A stretch of DNA of 64,000 bases from positions 620,001-684,000 of the forward strand of contig NZ_JAYXHR010000002.1 of assembly GCF_036017065.1 (NCBI RefSeq). Reading direction: 5' to 3'. Both the position numbers and the translations under genes were made by a program. Positions 7,695 to 15,102 of the stretch are shown piece by piece; position 1 is the first letter of the stretch, and every line of letters starts with the position of its first letter. The notes under the pieces are model-generated. The model ran no database searches. It saw only the letters and a list, made by a program, of their open reading frames with translations, and was not told the origin of the DNA. Source of the stretch: Uliginosibacterium sp036017065. Its GTDB lineage: Bacteria; Pseudomonadota; Gammaproteobacteria; Burkholderiales; Rhodocyclaceae.

Positions 7695-9035
7695 CTAGGG
7701 CGCCAGCGGTGGTGCCGACAGGCGTGTGCAGCTGTCCGCGCGTTCCAGCAGCAGGTCACGCTCGCGCTGGTTGCGCGTCATCGCCGCGGCACGGCGGAAC
7801 TCGGCTTCCGCTTCCACCAGGCGGCCGAGCTTGGCGAGGAAGTCGCCGCGCACGCTGGGCAGCAGGTGGTAGGCCTTCAGCGAGGGTTCGTCGAGCAGCG
7901 TGTCCACCACTTCGAGGCCCGCTGCCGGCCCGTAGGCCATGCTCACTGCCACTGCGCGATTGAGTTCGACCACCGGCGAGGGATTGAGCTGGGCCAGGGC
8001 GTCGTACAGCGCGGCGATGCGCACCCAATCCGTCTCCGGCGCCGTGGTGGCGCGCGCGTGGCAGGCAGCGATGGCGCCCTGCAGCCCGTAGGGACCGAGG
8101 GCGCCCAGCGCGGCCGCACGCTCCAGCGCAGCGAGACCGCGACGGATCAGCAACTGGTCCCAGCGCGCACGGTTCTGGTCCAGCAGCAGGATCGGCTCGC
8201 CGTGCGGGCCGACGCGGGCACGCGCTCGCGAGGCCTGGATTTCCATCAGCGCGACCAGGCCGTGCACCTCCGGCTCCTGCGGCGCCAGCTCGGCGAGGAT
8301 GCGACCCAGGCGCAGGGCTTCCTCGCACAGCGCGGGACGCATCCAGTCGTCCCCCGCGGTGGCGGCGTAGCCTTCGTTGTAGATCAGGTACACCACCGCC
8401 AGCACCGAGGCCATGCGCTCGGCCAGTTCCGCACCGCGCGGCACCTCGAAGGGCACGCGGGCTTCGCTGAGGGTGCGCTTGGCGCGCACGATGCGTTGCG
8501 CAATCGTCGCCTCCGGTACCAGGAAGGCCCGCGCGATCTCGTCGGTAGACAGGCCGCCGAGCAGGCGCAGCGTCAACGCGACGCGCGCCTCGGACGACAG
8601 CACCGGGTGGCAGGCAGTGAAGATGAGGCGCAGCAGGTTGTCGGCCACTTCTTCCTCGCCACGCCGCGCCGCCCAGTCTGCGTCGATGGACGCATCCACC
8701 GCGTCGGACAGCTCCGCGCTCGCCACGTGGTGATGCAGATCGGTCTCGTGGCCCAGCGCTTCGTGGGTGCGGTCCAGCATCTCGCCACGGCGCAGCCAGT
8801 CCAGCGCGCGATGCTTCGCCGCCGTCATCAGCCAGGCCCCCGGATTGTCGGGCACGCCGGCTTCCGGCCACTTTTCCATGGCCGTCACCAGCGCGTCCTG
8901 CGCCATCTCTTCGGCCAGGCCGACGTCGCGCAGCATGCGCGCCAGCGCGCCGATGATCTTCGCCGACTCGATCCGCCACACCGCTTCGATGCTGCGGTGG
9001 ATGGCGGCGGTGGCGGGGTTCATCGGCGTGTTCAT
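7695..9035 (-). CDS. ECF42-type RNA polymerase sigma factor with C-terminal TPR-like extension
   Basis: A 446-residue protein. Residues ~15-85 match sigma-2 (GAWLMTAAKHRALDWLRR) and ~130-190 match sigma-4 (LGGLSTDEIARAFLVPEATIAQRIVRAKRTL). They are followed by about 250 helical residues forming the TPR-like extension typical of the ECF42 group. ECF42 sigma factors are usually encoded beside DGPF/YCII proteins and lack a classical anti-sigma factor; that context is exactly what is seen here. It is the last gene of a four-gene operon (YCII, SRPBCC, YCII, sigma) with gaps of 29, 16 and 42 bases. The operon promoter matches the ECF42 motif, implying positive autoregulation. Confidence 0.88.
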   Translation of the reverse strand: MNTPMNPATAAIHRSIEAVWRIESAKIIGALARMLRDVGLAEEMAQDALVTAMEKWPEAGVPDNPGAWLMTAAKHRALDWLRRGEMLDRTHEALGHETDLHHHVASAELSDAVDASIDADWAARRGEEEVADNLLRLIFTACHPVLSSEARVALTLRLLGGLSTDEIARAFLVPEATIAQRIVRAKRTLSEARVPFEVPRGAELAERMASVLAVVYLIYNEGYAATAGDDWMRPALCEEALRLGRILAELAPQEPEVHGLVALMEIQASRARARVGPHGEPILLLDQNRARWDQLLIRRGLAALERAAALGALGPYGLQGAIAACHARATTAPETDWVRIAALYDALAQLNPSPVVELNRAVAVSMAYGPAAGLEVVDTLLDEPSLKAYHLLPSVRGDFLAKLGRLVEAEAEFRRAAAMTRNQRERDLLLERADSCTRLSAPPLAP

Positions 9036-9077
9036 CGCGGCGAGTTCATGGCGCGCAGCGCGTGCGGTCCATGGTGC

Positions 9078-9506
9078 TTACGAGCCGAGCGCCTGCTGCG
9101 CGCGCATGTTCGCTTCCTTCTCGCGCGCTTCCGGCGTGAAGGCGTCACCGAAGTCCTCGACGCTGTAGAACTCGCGCAGCTCCAGTTCCACCTCGCCGTC
9201 ACCGTCCTCCACCGGCCAGCGCTTCAGCCAGGCCACCGCCTCGTCGCGCGAAGCGACGTCGATGATGGTGTAGCCGGCGATCAGCTCCTTGGTCTCGGCG
9301 AAGGGCCCGTCGATAACGGACGGCTTGCCCGCGTTGAACTTCACGCGCAGGCCTGTGGCGCTCGGCTTGAGGCCGTCGCCCCCGCGCAGCACGCCGGCAT
9401 CGGTCATCGCCTGCATGTAGTCCATCATCGCCGTGGCGAGCGCCTGGGACGGCATCGCGCCGGCTTCGGTGTCCGCGTCGGCCTTGCGGATGATCATGAA
9501 TTTCAT
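9078..9506 (-). CDS. YCII-related DGPF-domain protein (ECF42 operon)
   Basis: A 142-residue dimeric ferredoxin-like alpha/beta protein of the YCII/DGPF family, with the signature VIDGPFAETKEL in the middle and an N-terminal KFMIIRKAD strand. The start at 9506 is chosen because the family begins with MKxM; the in-frame upstream extension overlaps the preceding gene. Members are encoded with ECF42 sigma factors. Their biochemical role is not settled, though a regulatory or enzymatic function in stress response has been proposed. It sits between an SRPBCC protein and the sigma factor. Confidence 0.85.
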   Translation of the reverse strand: MKFMIIRKADADTEAGAMPSQALATAMMDYMQAMTDAGVLRGGDGLKPSATGLRVKFNAGKPSVIDGPFAETKELIAGYTIIDVASRDEAVAWLKRWPVEDGDGEVELELREFYSVEDFGDAFTPEAREKEANMRAQQALGS

Positions 9507-9522
9507 GATGGGCTCCTCGGGC

Positions 9523-9948
9523 TCAGTGTTTCGTGGACGTGTGCTTCGCTTCCACGTGCTTCGCGAAGCTGGAGAGGATGGCCTGCCAGCCATCACGCTG
9601 CATCTCCACCGGGTTCTCGCTCTCCGGGTCGAAGCTGACCGTCACCTTCACGCTGCTGCCGACGGGCTCGAAGCGCACCTGTGCCTTGCGGTCGCCGAAG
9701 TCGTACTCGATCAGCTGGCCGGTGACGATCTTCGAGTACGTGCCTTCGAAGTCGAAGCCGAAGCTACCGTCCTTCGCTTCCATTCGCGAGCAGAAGCGAC
9801 CGCCTTCGCGCAGGTCCACTTCGGCGCGGGTGGTGTGCCAGTCGTCCGACGCGGTGTTCCACTGCTTGATGTCGTCCGGGTTGGTGTAGGCCGCCCACAC
9901 TTTTTCGATGGGCGCGGCGACGGTGGTCTCGACGATGATCTGTTCCAT
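9523..9948 (-). CDS. SRPBCC/AHSA1-type ligand-binding protein
   Basis: A 141-residue START/Bet v1-like fold. The N-terminus IIVETTVAAPIEKVWAAYTNPDDIKQWN is the standard AHSA1-family opening, and the C-terminal helix region DGWQAILSSFAKHVE is also typical. Such proteins bind hydrophobic ligands in a central cavity. It is the second gene of the ECF42 operon, 29 bases after one DGPF gene and 16 bases before the next. AHSA1/SRPBCC genes are recurrent partners of ECF42 loci. The ligand is unknown. Confidence 0.85.
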   Translation of the reverse strand: MEQIIVETTVAAPIEKVWAAYTNPDDIKQWNTASDDWHTTRAEVDLREGGRFCSRMEAKDGSFGFDFEGTYSKIVTGQLIEYDFGDRKAQVRFEPVGSSVKVTVSFDPESENPVEMQRDGWQAILSSFAKHVEAKHTSTKH

Positions 9949-9977
9949 GGTGTGCTCCTTGCTCAGTGGGGGTAGTT

Positions 9978-10397
9978 TCAGCGGTGGCCGTTCTTCGACT
10001 GCATGTCGGCGAAACCTTCCGCCGCTTTCTGTACGTCGGGCGGAAAGTCCTCCATCTCCTGCACCTGGCGGACTTCGATCACTTCGTTGTCGCCGCCCGG
10101 GCAGCGCGAAGCCCACTCGATGGCTTCCTCGCGCGACTTCACCTGGATCATCCAGTAACCGCCCAGCACTTCCTTCGCTTCCGTGAAGGGCCCGTCGGTG
10201 ACCTTCGGCTTGCCGCCCTGGAAGCTGACCCGCGCGCCCATGGAGGGCGGGTGCAGGCCGTCCAGCGCCAGCAGCACGCCGGCTTTCTGCAGGGATTCGT
10301 TGTACCGCATCATCGCTTCGACGGCCTTCTCGTCCGGCATCGTGCCCGGTGCGGCGGTCTCGTAGCCCTTGGGAATCATCAGCATCATGAAACGCAT
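9978..10397 (-). CDS. YCII-related DGPF-domain protein (first gene of ECF42 operon)
   Basis: A 139-residue DGPF-family protein with VTDGPFTEAKEV and the N-terminal RFMMLMIPKG strand. It is the first gene of the operon that ends in the ECF42 sigma factor, and an ECF42-type promoter lies 65-91 bases upstream. It is similar in layout but not identical in sequence to the DGPF proteins at 9078 and 10537, so these look like old paralogues rather than recent duplicates. Confidence 0.85.
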   Translation of the reverse strand: MRFMMLMIPKGYETAAPGTMPDEKAVEAMMRYNESLQKAGVLLALDGLHPPSMGARVSFQGGKPKVTDGPFTEAKEVLGGYWMIQVKSREEAIEWASRCPGGDNEVIEVRQVQEMEDFPPDVQKAAEGFADMQSKNGHR

Positions 10398-10461
10398 GGT
10401 GTAGCTCCTTGCAGTCTTTTCAGTCGGTGATGAACCGGTTGGATCCCGGCTCTACAGCTAC

Positions 10462-10488
10462 GACGAACGGGGTTTGGGCAGATCGACA
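10462..10488 (-). promoter_or_regulatory. ECF42-type promoter of the DGPF-SRPBCC-DGPF-sigma operon
   Basis: On the minus strand TGTCGA (10488-10483), 17 bases, then CGTC (10465-10462). A tract GAAAAATTTT lies just upstream. The identical arrangement occurs before the separate DGPF gene at 10905. Confidence 0.75.
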
Positions 10489-10536
10489 GGCCTGGACGAA
10501 AATTTTTCACCGGCCGCGGCGACTCTTCCCATCCGT

Positions 10537-10905
10537 TCAGGGCACGAAGACATCGCAGGGCCGCACATCCAGCCCCCAGCCCAGCGACTCGCCGATCTGC
10601 GCGGCCGGGTGCAGGGACGCGATGCGTACCGCCTCATCCATGCTGTCGGCGTCGATCAGGAAGAACGAGCCCACCAGCTCCTTGGCCTCGCTGAACGGGC
10701 CGTCGGACACCATCGACTTGCCGCCGCGCGGACGGATGGTCTTCCACTGGTCGGGCATGGACAGCGAAGCATGCGCGGACGCCTTGCCGCTGGCCCGCAG
10801 GGCCTCGTCGTGGGTCTTGCACTGCGCGCCCAGGGCTTCCATGTCGGCGGGGGTCAGGGCGTTGAACTTGTCGAGTTCGTAGTAAGCCAGGCACAGGTAT
10901 TTCAT
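10537..10905 (-). CDS. YCII-related DGPF-domain protein, separate ECF42 target
   Basis: A 122-residue DGPF protein (MVSDGPFSEAKEL, N-terminal KYLCLAYYE). It has its own ECF42-type promoter about 85 bases upstream, and a second copy of that promoter lies just downstream for the sigma operon. The start at 10905 is supported by AAGGAGAAGC immediately upstream. It is the third DGPF paralogue in this locus, so the sigma factor probably controls at least two transcription units here. Confidence 0.85.
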   Translation of the reverse strand: MKYLCLAYYELDKFNALTPADMEALGAQCKTHDEALRASGKASAHASLSMPDQWKTIRPRGGKSMVSDGPFSEAKELVGSFFLIDADSMDEAVRIASLHPAAQIGESLGWGLDVRPCDVFVP

Positions 10906-10986
10906 GTCGCTTCTCCTTGATGGACGGAATCGAGCAGGAGGCCGGGGTCGCCATGGTGGCGCGCGTTTTCCAGTCTGCTCTGTCCT

Positions 10987-11016
10987 GACGACGATCGGAC
11001 TGGTGGCGGATCGACA
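10987..11016 (-). promoter_or_regulatory. ECF42-type promoter of the single DGPF gene
   Basis: Minus strand TGTCGA (11016-11011), 17 bases, then CGTC (10993-10990), with an A-rich tract (GTGAAAAAAATGTGG) upstream. It has the same hexamer, spacing and A-rich neighbour as the promoter at 10462. The remaining gap to 11247 shows no further gene. Confidence 0.75.
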
Positions 11017-11247
11017 TCCGCCCACATTTTTTTCACGCTCGGCAGAAGCGCTGCAACCCGACACCACGCCGCCAGCAAGGCTGAAACATCACTGTCACAC
11101 AGTCCCGCCTTGAAGGGTGCATGCCTCTTCGGCCACCAGATTTCGACCGCGCGGCCTCCTATACCGCCAGTGCCCTCGCAGCATTTCGCCCGCATTGCAG
11201 CGCCTCCACGGCACCTCGCGGCCACCCGTCCCCGAAAGGAGCACAGC

Positions 11248-12285
11248 ATGAACCTCAAGGAACTCAGCATCGCCACCTTCAACCTCTACAACCTGAACGA
11301 GGCTGGCCTGGCGCTGTACACCAACCCGGAAGGCTGGACGCCGCAGCAGTACGAACTGAAGATCAACTGGATCGCCCGCCAGTTGCACACGCTGAAGTCT
11401 ACGGTCTTCGGCTTCCAGGAGTTGTGGCATGCCGAATCATTGAAGAAGGCCTTCGTGGCCGCCGGCCTGGACGACGAGTACGACCTGCTGACGCCGCCGG
11501 ACGCCACCGGCAGGAAGATCGTCTGCGCTGCCGCCGTGCAGAAGGGTGTGCTGAGCGGTGCGCCGGAATGGATCGCCGCCTTTCCCGACAAGATGGTGCT
11601 GCGCTCCACCGGCGACGACCCGCAGACACCGGACATCTCGGTCAACATCCAGGGCTTCTCGCGGCCGGTGGTGCGCTTCCGCATCAAGCCGCGCGACACC
11701 AGCCCGGAGATCCACGTCTACGTGTGCCACTTCAAATCCAAGGGGCCCACCAAGGTGTTCACCGAGGCCTGGTTCAAGGCCGACAAGGCCACCTACACCA
11801 GGCAAGCCACCGCGCTGGGCGCCGCGCTGTCCACCATCCGCCGCACCGCGGAGGCCACCGCCCTGCGCTTCATCCTCACCGAGCAGATGAAGAACACCGA
11901 CACGCCGGTGATCGTCATCGGCGACATCAACGACGGGCAGCACAGCAACACCGCCAACATCCTGACCGAGCAGCCGCGCTTCCTGGTCGGCGACTCGGTG
12001 GGCGGCGGCGACGTGGCGCTGTACACCGCGCAGACCCTGCAGGAATACCGCGACACCCGCGACGTCTACTACACCCACGTACACCAGGACGTACGCGAAT
12101 CGCTGGACCACATCCTCGTCAGCCGCGAGCTCTACGACAACAGCGACAACCGCATCTGGCTGTTCGACGGCCTCGCCATCAACAACGACCACCTCAACTT
12201 CGAGGACCACAAGGTCGACGGCAGCACCGACCACGGCGTGGTGCGAGCACTGTTCAAGCACAAGCCGGCGAAGAAACCCGCCTGA
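11248..12285 (+). CDS. Endonuclease/exonuclease/phosphatase-fold protein
   Basis: A 345-residue protein with the Mg-dependent EEP fold. It opens with LSIATFNLYNLNE (the Asn of the TFN strand), has FGFQELWH (catalytic Glu), VIVIGDINDGQHS (GDxND) and a C-terminal STDHGVV (the SDH equivalent). Together these keep the EEP catalytic residues. There is no signal peptide, so it is cytoplasmic. The start at 11248 follows CGAAAGGAG; the in-frame extension to 11110 lacks family character. The substrate could be nucleic acid or a phosphoester and is not predictable. It converges on the oxygenase gene at 12331. Confidence 0.82.
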   Translation: MNLKELSIATFNLYNLNEAGLALYTNPEGWTPQQYELKINWIARQLHTLKSTVFGFQELWHAESLKKAFVAAGLDDEYDLLTPPDATGRKIVCAAAVQKGVLSGAPEWIAAFPDKMVLRSTGDDPQTPDISVNIQGFSRPVVRFRIKPRDTSPEIHVYVCHFKSKGPTKVFTEAWFKADKATYTRQATALGAALSTIRRTAEATALRFILTEQMKNTDTPVIVIGDINDGQHSNTANILTEQPRFLVGDSVGGGDVALYTAQTLQEYRDTRDVYYTHVHQDVRESLDHILVSRELYDNSDNRIWLFDGLAINNDHLNFEDHKVDGSTDHGVVRALFKHKPAKKPA

Positions 12286-12315
12286 ACTTCCAGCCGTGCC
12301 TGTTTCAACGGTCGT

Positions 12316-12345
12316 CGCTTCGGGGCGCTTTCACTCCCCGAAGCG
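12316..12345. terminator. Hairpin between convergent genes
   Basis: CGCTTCGGGG pairs with CCCCGAAGCG across a 10-base loop that contains a CTTTCA tract. It lies at the meeting point of the EEP gene and the oxygenase gene and overlaps the last codons of the latter. It is likely a shared terminator. Confidence 0.5.
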
Positions 12346-13215
12346 GCGTTGCCGCGACCACTTGGTCATGATCCACTTCTCGCCCGCCGTCACCGGCATG
12401 CCGGCGTGGCGCGACAGCAGGTCGACGTGGCCCGCGGCATTGCAGTACTGGAAGTACAGCGCGCCGCCCTTGCGCGGCGTGACGCGGATGCCCGCATCCG
12501 GAAAATCCGTCTCGCCGCCAGCCTCTACGTCGTTGAGATACAGGATCAGCGTCGAGAAACGCTGCCCGCCCAGCTCCATGCGCCAGTAGCTGCCGGGGTT
12601 CTGCAGCGGGAAGTAATCGAAGTGCGGCCGGTACTGGTCGCCCACGCCATAGCGCAGGATGGCGAAGCCCTCGCCGTTCTCCACCGGCCAGTTCATCAGC
12701 CGCGCGATGCGCGCCTCCAGCCGCGACACCAGCTCATCCTCACCGCGCTTGAACAGGCAACCCTCACTGACCCGGATCGGGTCCGCCACCGGCCGCCCCG
12801 TCACCGTGTCGATCACCGTCGACGGCGTCAGCCGCGGCCGCGCCCGCTCGATCACCGCCGCGCACTCCTCGTCCGACAGCACATTGGCGAAGCTGATCAC
12901 GCAGGGTTTGTCGAAACGCTGCAACACCTCTGCCTCGCGGTCACCCACATCGATGCGATCCCCAGTTGGCACCGGGAAGATGTCGTTCACATAGTCCGCG
13001 CCATACCCATCGTGGAACGGCCATGCCGGCACCACCGGCCGGCTGGGCATCGGCACATCCGCCGCCCCACGCGACACCGCCTTCGCCACCAGGTAGCCCG
13101 CCGTCGCATCGTCGAAGCCCAAGCTGGTCATCGCCGTGTGCAGCAACTCCGGCGACGTGTTCTCGCGCACGTAGTGCTTCAGCCAGCCGATCCAGTGCTT
13201 GTCGATTTCGATCAT
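12331..13215 (-). CDS. 2-oxoglutarate/Fe(II) oxygenase, prolyl 4-hydroxylase-like
   Basis: A 294-residue protein with a C-terminal P4Hc double-stranded beta-helix (residues ~105-290). The iron ligands are His198-x-Asp200 (RPHFDYF) and His270, and Lys280 (AGEKW) is the 2-oxoglutarate-binding lysine; all are in canonical order. The N-terminal ~95 residues include a helical segment seen in bacterial P4H-like proteins that sometimes carry an extra binding module. It probably hydroxylates a peptidyl proline or another side chain; the target is unknown. No partner gene is adjacent. Confidence 0.88.
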   Translation of the reverse strand: MIEIDKHWIGWLKHYVRENTSPELLHTAMTSLGFDDATAGYLVAKAVSRGAADVPMPSRPVVPAWPFHDGYGADYVNDIFPVPTGDRIDVGDREAEVLQRFDKPCVISFANVLSDEECAAVIERARPRLTPSTVIDTVTGRPVADPIRVSEGCLFKRGEDELVSRLEARIARLMNWPVENGEGFAILRYGVGDQYRPHFDYFPLQNPGSYWRMELGGQRFSTLILYLNDVEAGGETDFPDAGIRVTPRKGGALYFQYCNAAGHVDLLSRHAGMPVTAGEKWIMTKWSRQRRFGE

Positions 13216-13243
13216 GTGCGGGATGCCGGAAAAACTAGCCGTC

Positions 13244-13263
13244 GCTCCTGCGAAGGCAGGAGC
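13244..13263. repeat. REP-like hairpin
   Basis: GCTCCTG-CGAAGG-CAGGAGC within the flanks CGTC...CCAG, resembling dispersed proteobacterial REP elements of the CGTC-stem-CCAG type. It lies in the 13216-13368 gap, which has no gene. Confidence 0.5.
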
Positions 13264-13284
13264 CCAGTGAAGTTTTATTGCGGC

Positions 13285-13302
13285 TGCTCGCTACAGCGAG
13301 CA
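13285..13302. repeat. Perfect 8-2-8 inverted repeat
   Basis: TGCTCGCT-AC-AGCGAGCA sits downstream of the GIY-YIG-like gene and upstream of the oxygenase gene. It may be a terminator for the Fic/GIY-YIG pair; there is no long T-run. Confidence 0.5.
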
Positions 13303-13368
13303 ACGCGAACCGCGATTCTAGAAAACCCTCGCCAATCCGCCTCCCGCAGCGCACCACCCCTTGGCGCT

Positions 13369-13692
13369 TCAGGCCTGCCACACCGCATACCCCTCTTCGC
13401 GCAAACCGATGGCCAACTCCACTTCCATTTCGCACGCGGCGCCATACGGCATCGGGTTGAAGCACTCGTACAGCTCCGGCAACAACCGCAAGCCGTACTC
13501 CCGCACAAACCGATTCGCCTTCAACCCTGCCTTGTGCTTGTCGAAGCGCATATCCGGCGACTGCCCGGTCATGCCGACATACACGCAGGGCTTGTCACCC
13601 ATGTACTGCGGATTGGCCTTCACGAACCGTGACTCCGCCAGCACCCGGCGCGAGAGTTCGACGACGTAAACGTGGTGGTGAGGGCGGGGCAT
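13369..13692 (-). CDS. GIY-YIG-like small protein
   Basis: A 107-residue protein with the segment VYVGMTGQSPDMRFDKHKAG (residues 37-56). It resembles the core of GIY-YIG nucleases (Y-V-G, then a conserved Arg and His), followed by a basic helix region. The expected C-terminal catalytic Glu may be in the ACEMEVELA segment. Single-domain GIY-YIG-like proteins of this size are common and mostly uncharacterised. It starts three bases after the Fic gene stop, so the two form an operon. Activity on DNA is plausible but unproven, because the first motif is divergent. Confidence 0.6.
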   Translation of the reverse strand: MPRPHHHVYVVELSRRVLAESRFVKANPQYMGDKPCVYVGMTGQSPDMRFDKHKAGLKANRFVREYGLRLLPELYECFNPMPYGAACEMEVELAIGLREEGYAVWQA

Positions 13693-13695
13693 TGC

Positions 13696-14844
13696 TCAGC
13701 GCGTCAGCAGTTCGATGTATGCCTTGTAGCTGTAGCTGCGGTTCGTCTTCTGACCCGTAGTCTCGACTACGATGCCCAACTCCTCCAGCGTCTTCACGGC
13801 GGCACTCGCTGTTGGGAAGGTCGTACCAAGAGCCTGCCTCACATGCTCGACCGTGAAACGCGGCATCACTGGCAGCATCTCGAACAGGCGGTAACTCAGC
13901 GCTCCGGCTTTGGCCGCGCCGAGCAAGCGTCGCCTGTCTTCAGAGACCAGACTGGCGATAGCGATGATGCCGCGCTCGGCTTCGGTTGCAGCGCTGACCA
14001 CACCCTCCAGGAAGAATGACACCCATGACTCCCAGTTGCCCTCGGTCCGGATGATCGACAGCTGGCGGTAGTACTCCATCTGGTTCTGCTTGAGATAGCC
14101 GCTCAGATACACCAGGGGTTCGCTCAACAAGCCCCACTCTTCCAGCAAGGCCGCAATCAACAGGCGCCCGATGCGCCCATTGCCGTCTAAGAACGGATGG
14201 ATCGTTTCAAACTGCGCGTGCACTAGCGCAATCCGCACCAGCGGCGGCAAGCTGGGGGAAGGCGCGTGGATGAACTTTTCCAGATCGGTCAGCAGATCGG
14301 CCACGCGATCTGGCGGCGGCGGCACAAACACTGCATTACCGGGACGCGTACCACCTACCCAGTTCTGCGAACGACGCAGTTCCCCCGGCTGCTTGCCAGT
14401 GCCGCGCGCGCCATTCAATAAGTGGCGGTGTGCGTCACAAAGCAAGCGCACGCTGATCGGCAAGCCATCCTGTGAACGCAGGTTGTGCTGTACCAGGTGA
14501 AAGGCATTCAGGTAGTTCGTTACCTCCTCAACGTCGTCCGTGTTGGTAACGCTGAAGCCCGCCTCTGCATCAAAGAGATCGGTGAGTGTTGCCTGCGTGC
14601 CTTCGATCTGCGAAGTGAGCAGCGCTTCTTTCCGTATCGCGCTGTACAGCAACCACTCTACGGACGGGACCAGTCCGGACACCCCTGCCAGCCGCGCCAG
14701 TGCCAGCTCGGCTTCCCGGTTCAGCACCTCGTAGCTGGCCAATGCCAGTTCGGGCGCAGCCGGTGGCAGTGGCGCGGGCACGAAAGCCCGAACCGGCTCA
14801 CCCAATGTGGTGGTAACGACATACTCGCCCGCAGCGCGCGTCAT
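13696..14844 (-). CDS. Fic-domain AMP-transferase with C-terminal winged helix (class II)
   Basis: A 382-residue Fic protein. The catalytic loop HPFLDGNGRIGR (216-227) has every residue needed for AMP transfer. TSQIEG (77-82) matches the (S/T)xxxE(G/N) inhibitory helix placed N-terminally, making it a class II, self-inhibited Fic. The last ~70 residues (FTVEHVRQALGTTFPTASAA) look like a winged helix-turn-helix. Two identical-arm palindromes sit on and just before its start codon, so it may repress its own transcription. A GIY-YIG-like gene follows at a 3-base gap. The AMPylation target is unknown. Confidence 0.88.
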   Translation of the reverse strand: MTRAAGEYVVTTTLGEPVRAFVPAPLPPAAPELALASYEVLNREAELALARLAGVSGLVPSVEWLLYSAIRKEALLTSQIEGTQATLTDLFDAEAGFSVTNTDDVEEVTNYLNAFHLVQHNLRSQDGLPISVRLLCDAHRHLLNGARGTGKQPGELRRSQNWVGGTRPGNAVFVPPPPDRVADLLTDLEKFIHAPSPSLPPLVRIALVHAQFETIHPFLDGNGRIGRLLIAALLEEWGLLSEPLVYLSGYLKQNQMEYYRQLSIIRTEGNWESWVSFFLEGVVSAATEAERGIIAIASLVSEDRRRLLGAAKAGALSYRLFEMLPVMPRFTVEHVRQALGTTFPTASAAVKTLEELGIVVETTGQKTNRSYSYKAYIELLTR

Positions 14845-14860
14845 TAAAGAATCCTTTAAT
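14843..14860. promoter_or_regulatory. Palindromic operator 1 at the Fic start codon
   Basis: ATTAAAG-AATC-CTTTAAT, perfect 7-base arms. It overlaps the ATG of the Fic gene at 14844. The same arms recur 30 bases away. Confidence 0.7.
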
Positions 14861-14872
14861 AGCTCAGCGCTG

Positions 14873-14890
14873 ATTAAAGCACTCTTTAAT
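14873..14890. promoter_or_regulatory. Palindromic operator 2 upstream of the Fic gene
   Basis: ATTAAAG-CACT-CTTTAAT: the same arms as operator 1 with a different 4-base centre. The centre-to-centre distance is 30 bases, close to three helical turns, suiting cooperative binding by a dimeric repressor. Confidence 0.7.
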
Positions 14891-14916
14891 TGTTGTCGCC
14901 AGCATTCAAGCTGGCT

Positions 14917-15102
14917 TTAGTGGCTACAGATTTCTTGCAGCGCCGCCGCAGCTCTCCAGCCCGGCTTCGATGTTTCATCAGCCAGTCCGTCCGGCTCAGG
15001 CAAGTTATCGAGATCGGCCAGGCTAGGGCACCAAGGGCGCGCACCGGCAGGTAGTAAATCGTGCGGCGTGGCACGTCGACATAGCTGTGAAAGTTCTTTC
15101 AC
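14917..15102 (-). CDS. Small unknown ORF, GTG start, coupled to upstream gene
   Basis: Sixty-one residues read from a GTG whose last bases overlap the stop of the upstream gene (GTGA), the arrangement of translational coupling. The peptide is Leu/Ala/Pro-rich with a LADLDNLPEPDGLADETS stretch and no recognisable domain or membrane segment. No clear Shine-Dalgarno sequence is seen; initiation would depend on the terminating ribosome. It would be the last gene of the restriction operon. It could equally be a chance ORF or a remnant of a longer gene. Confidence 0.35.
   Translation of the reverse strand: MKELSQLCRRATPHDLLPAGARPWCPSLADLDNLPEPDGLADETSKPGWRAAAALQEICSH

Noticed and set aside
7632..9638. 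Long plus-strand ORF opposite the ECF sigma factor and DGPF gene
   Set aside because: Its composition is Arg/His/Gln-rich shadow sequence and the other strand carries recognisable families with ribosome-binding sites.
14886..15074. Alternative 62-codon ORF overlapping the small coupled ORF
   Set aside because: It is in another frame with no coupling or ribosome-binding site and has an Arg/Ser-rich shadow composition.
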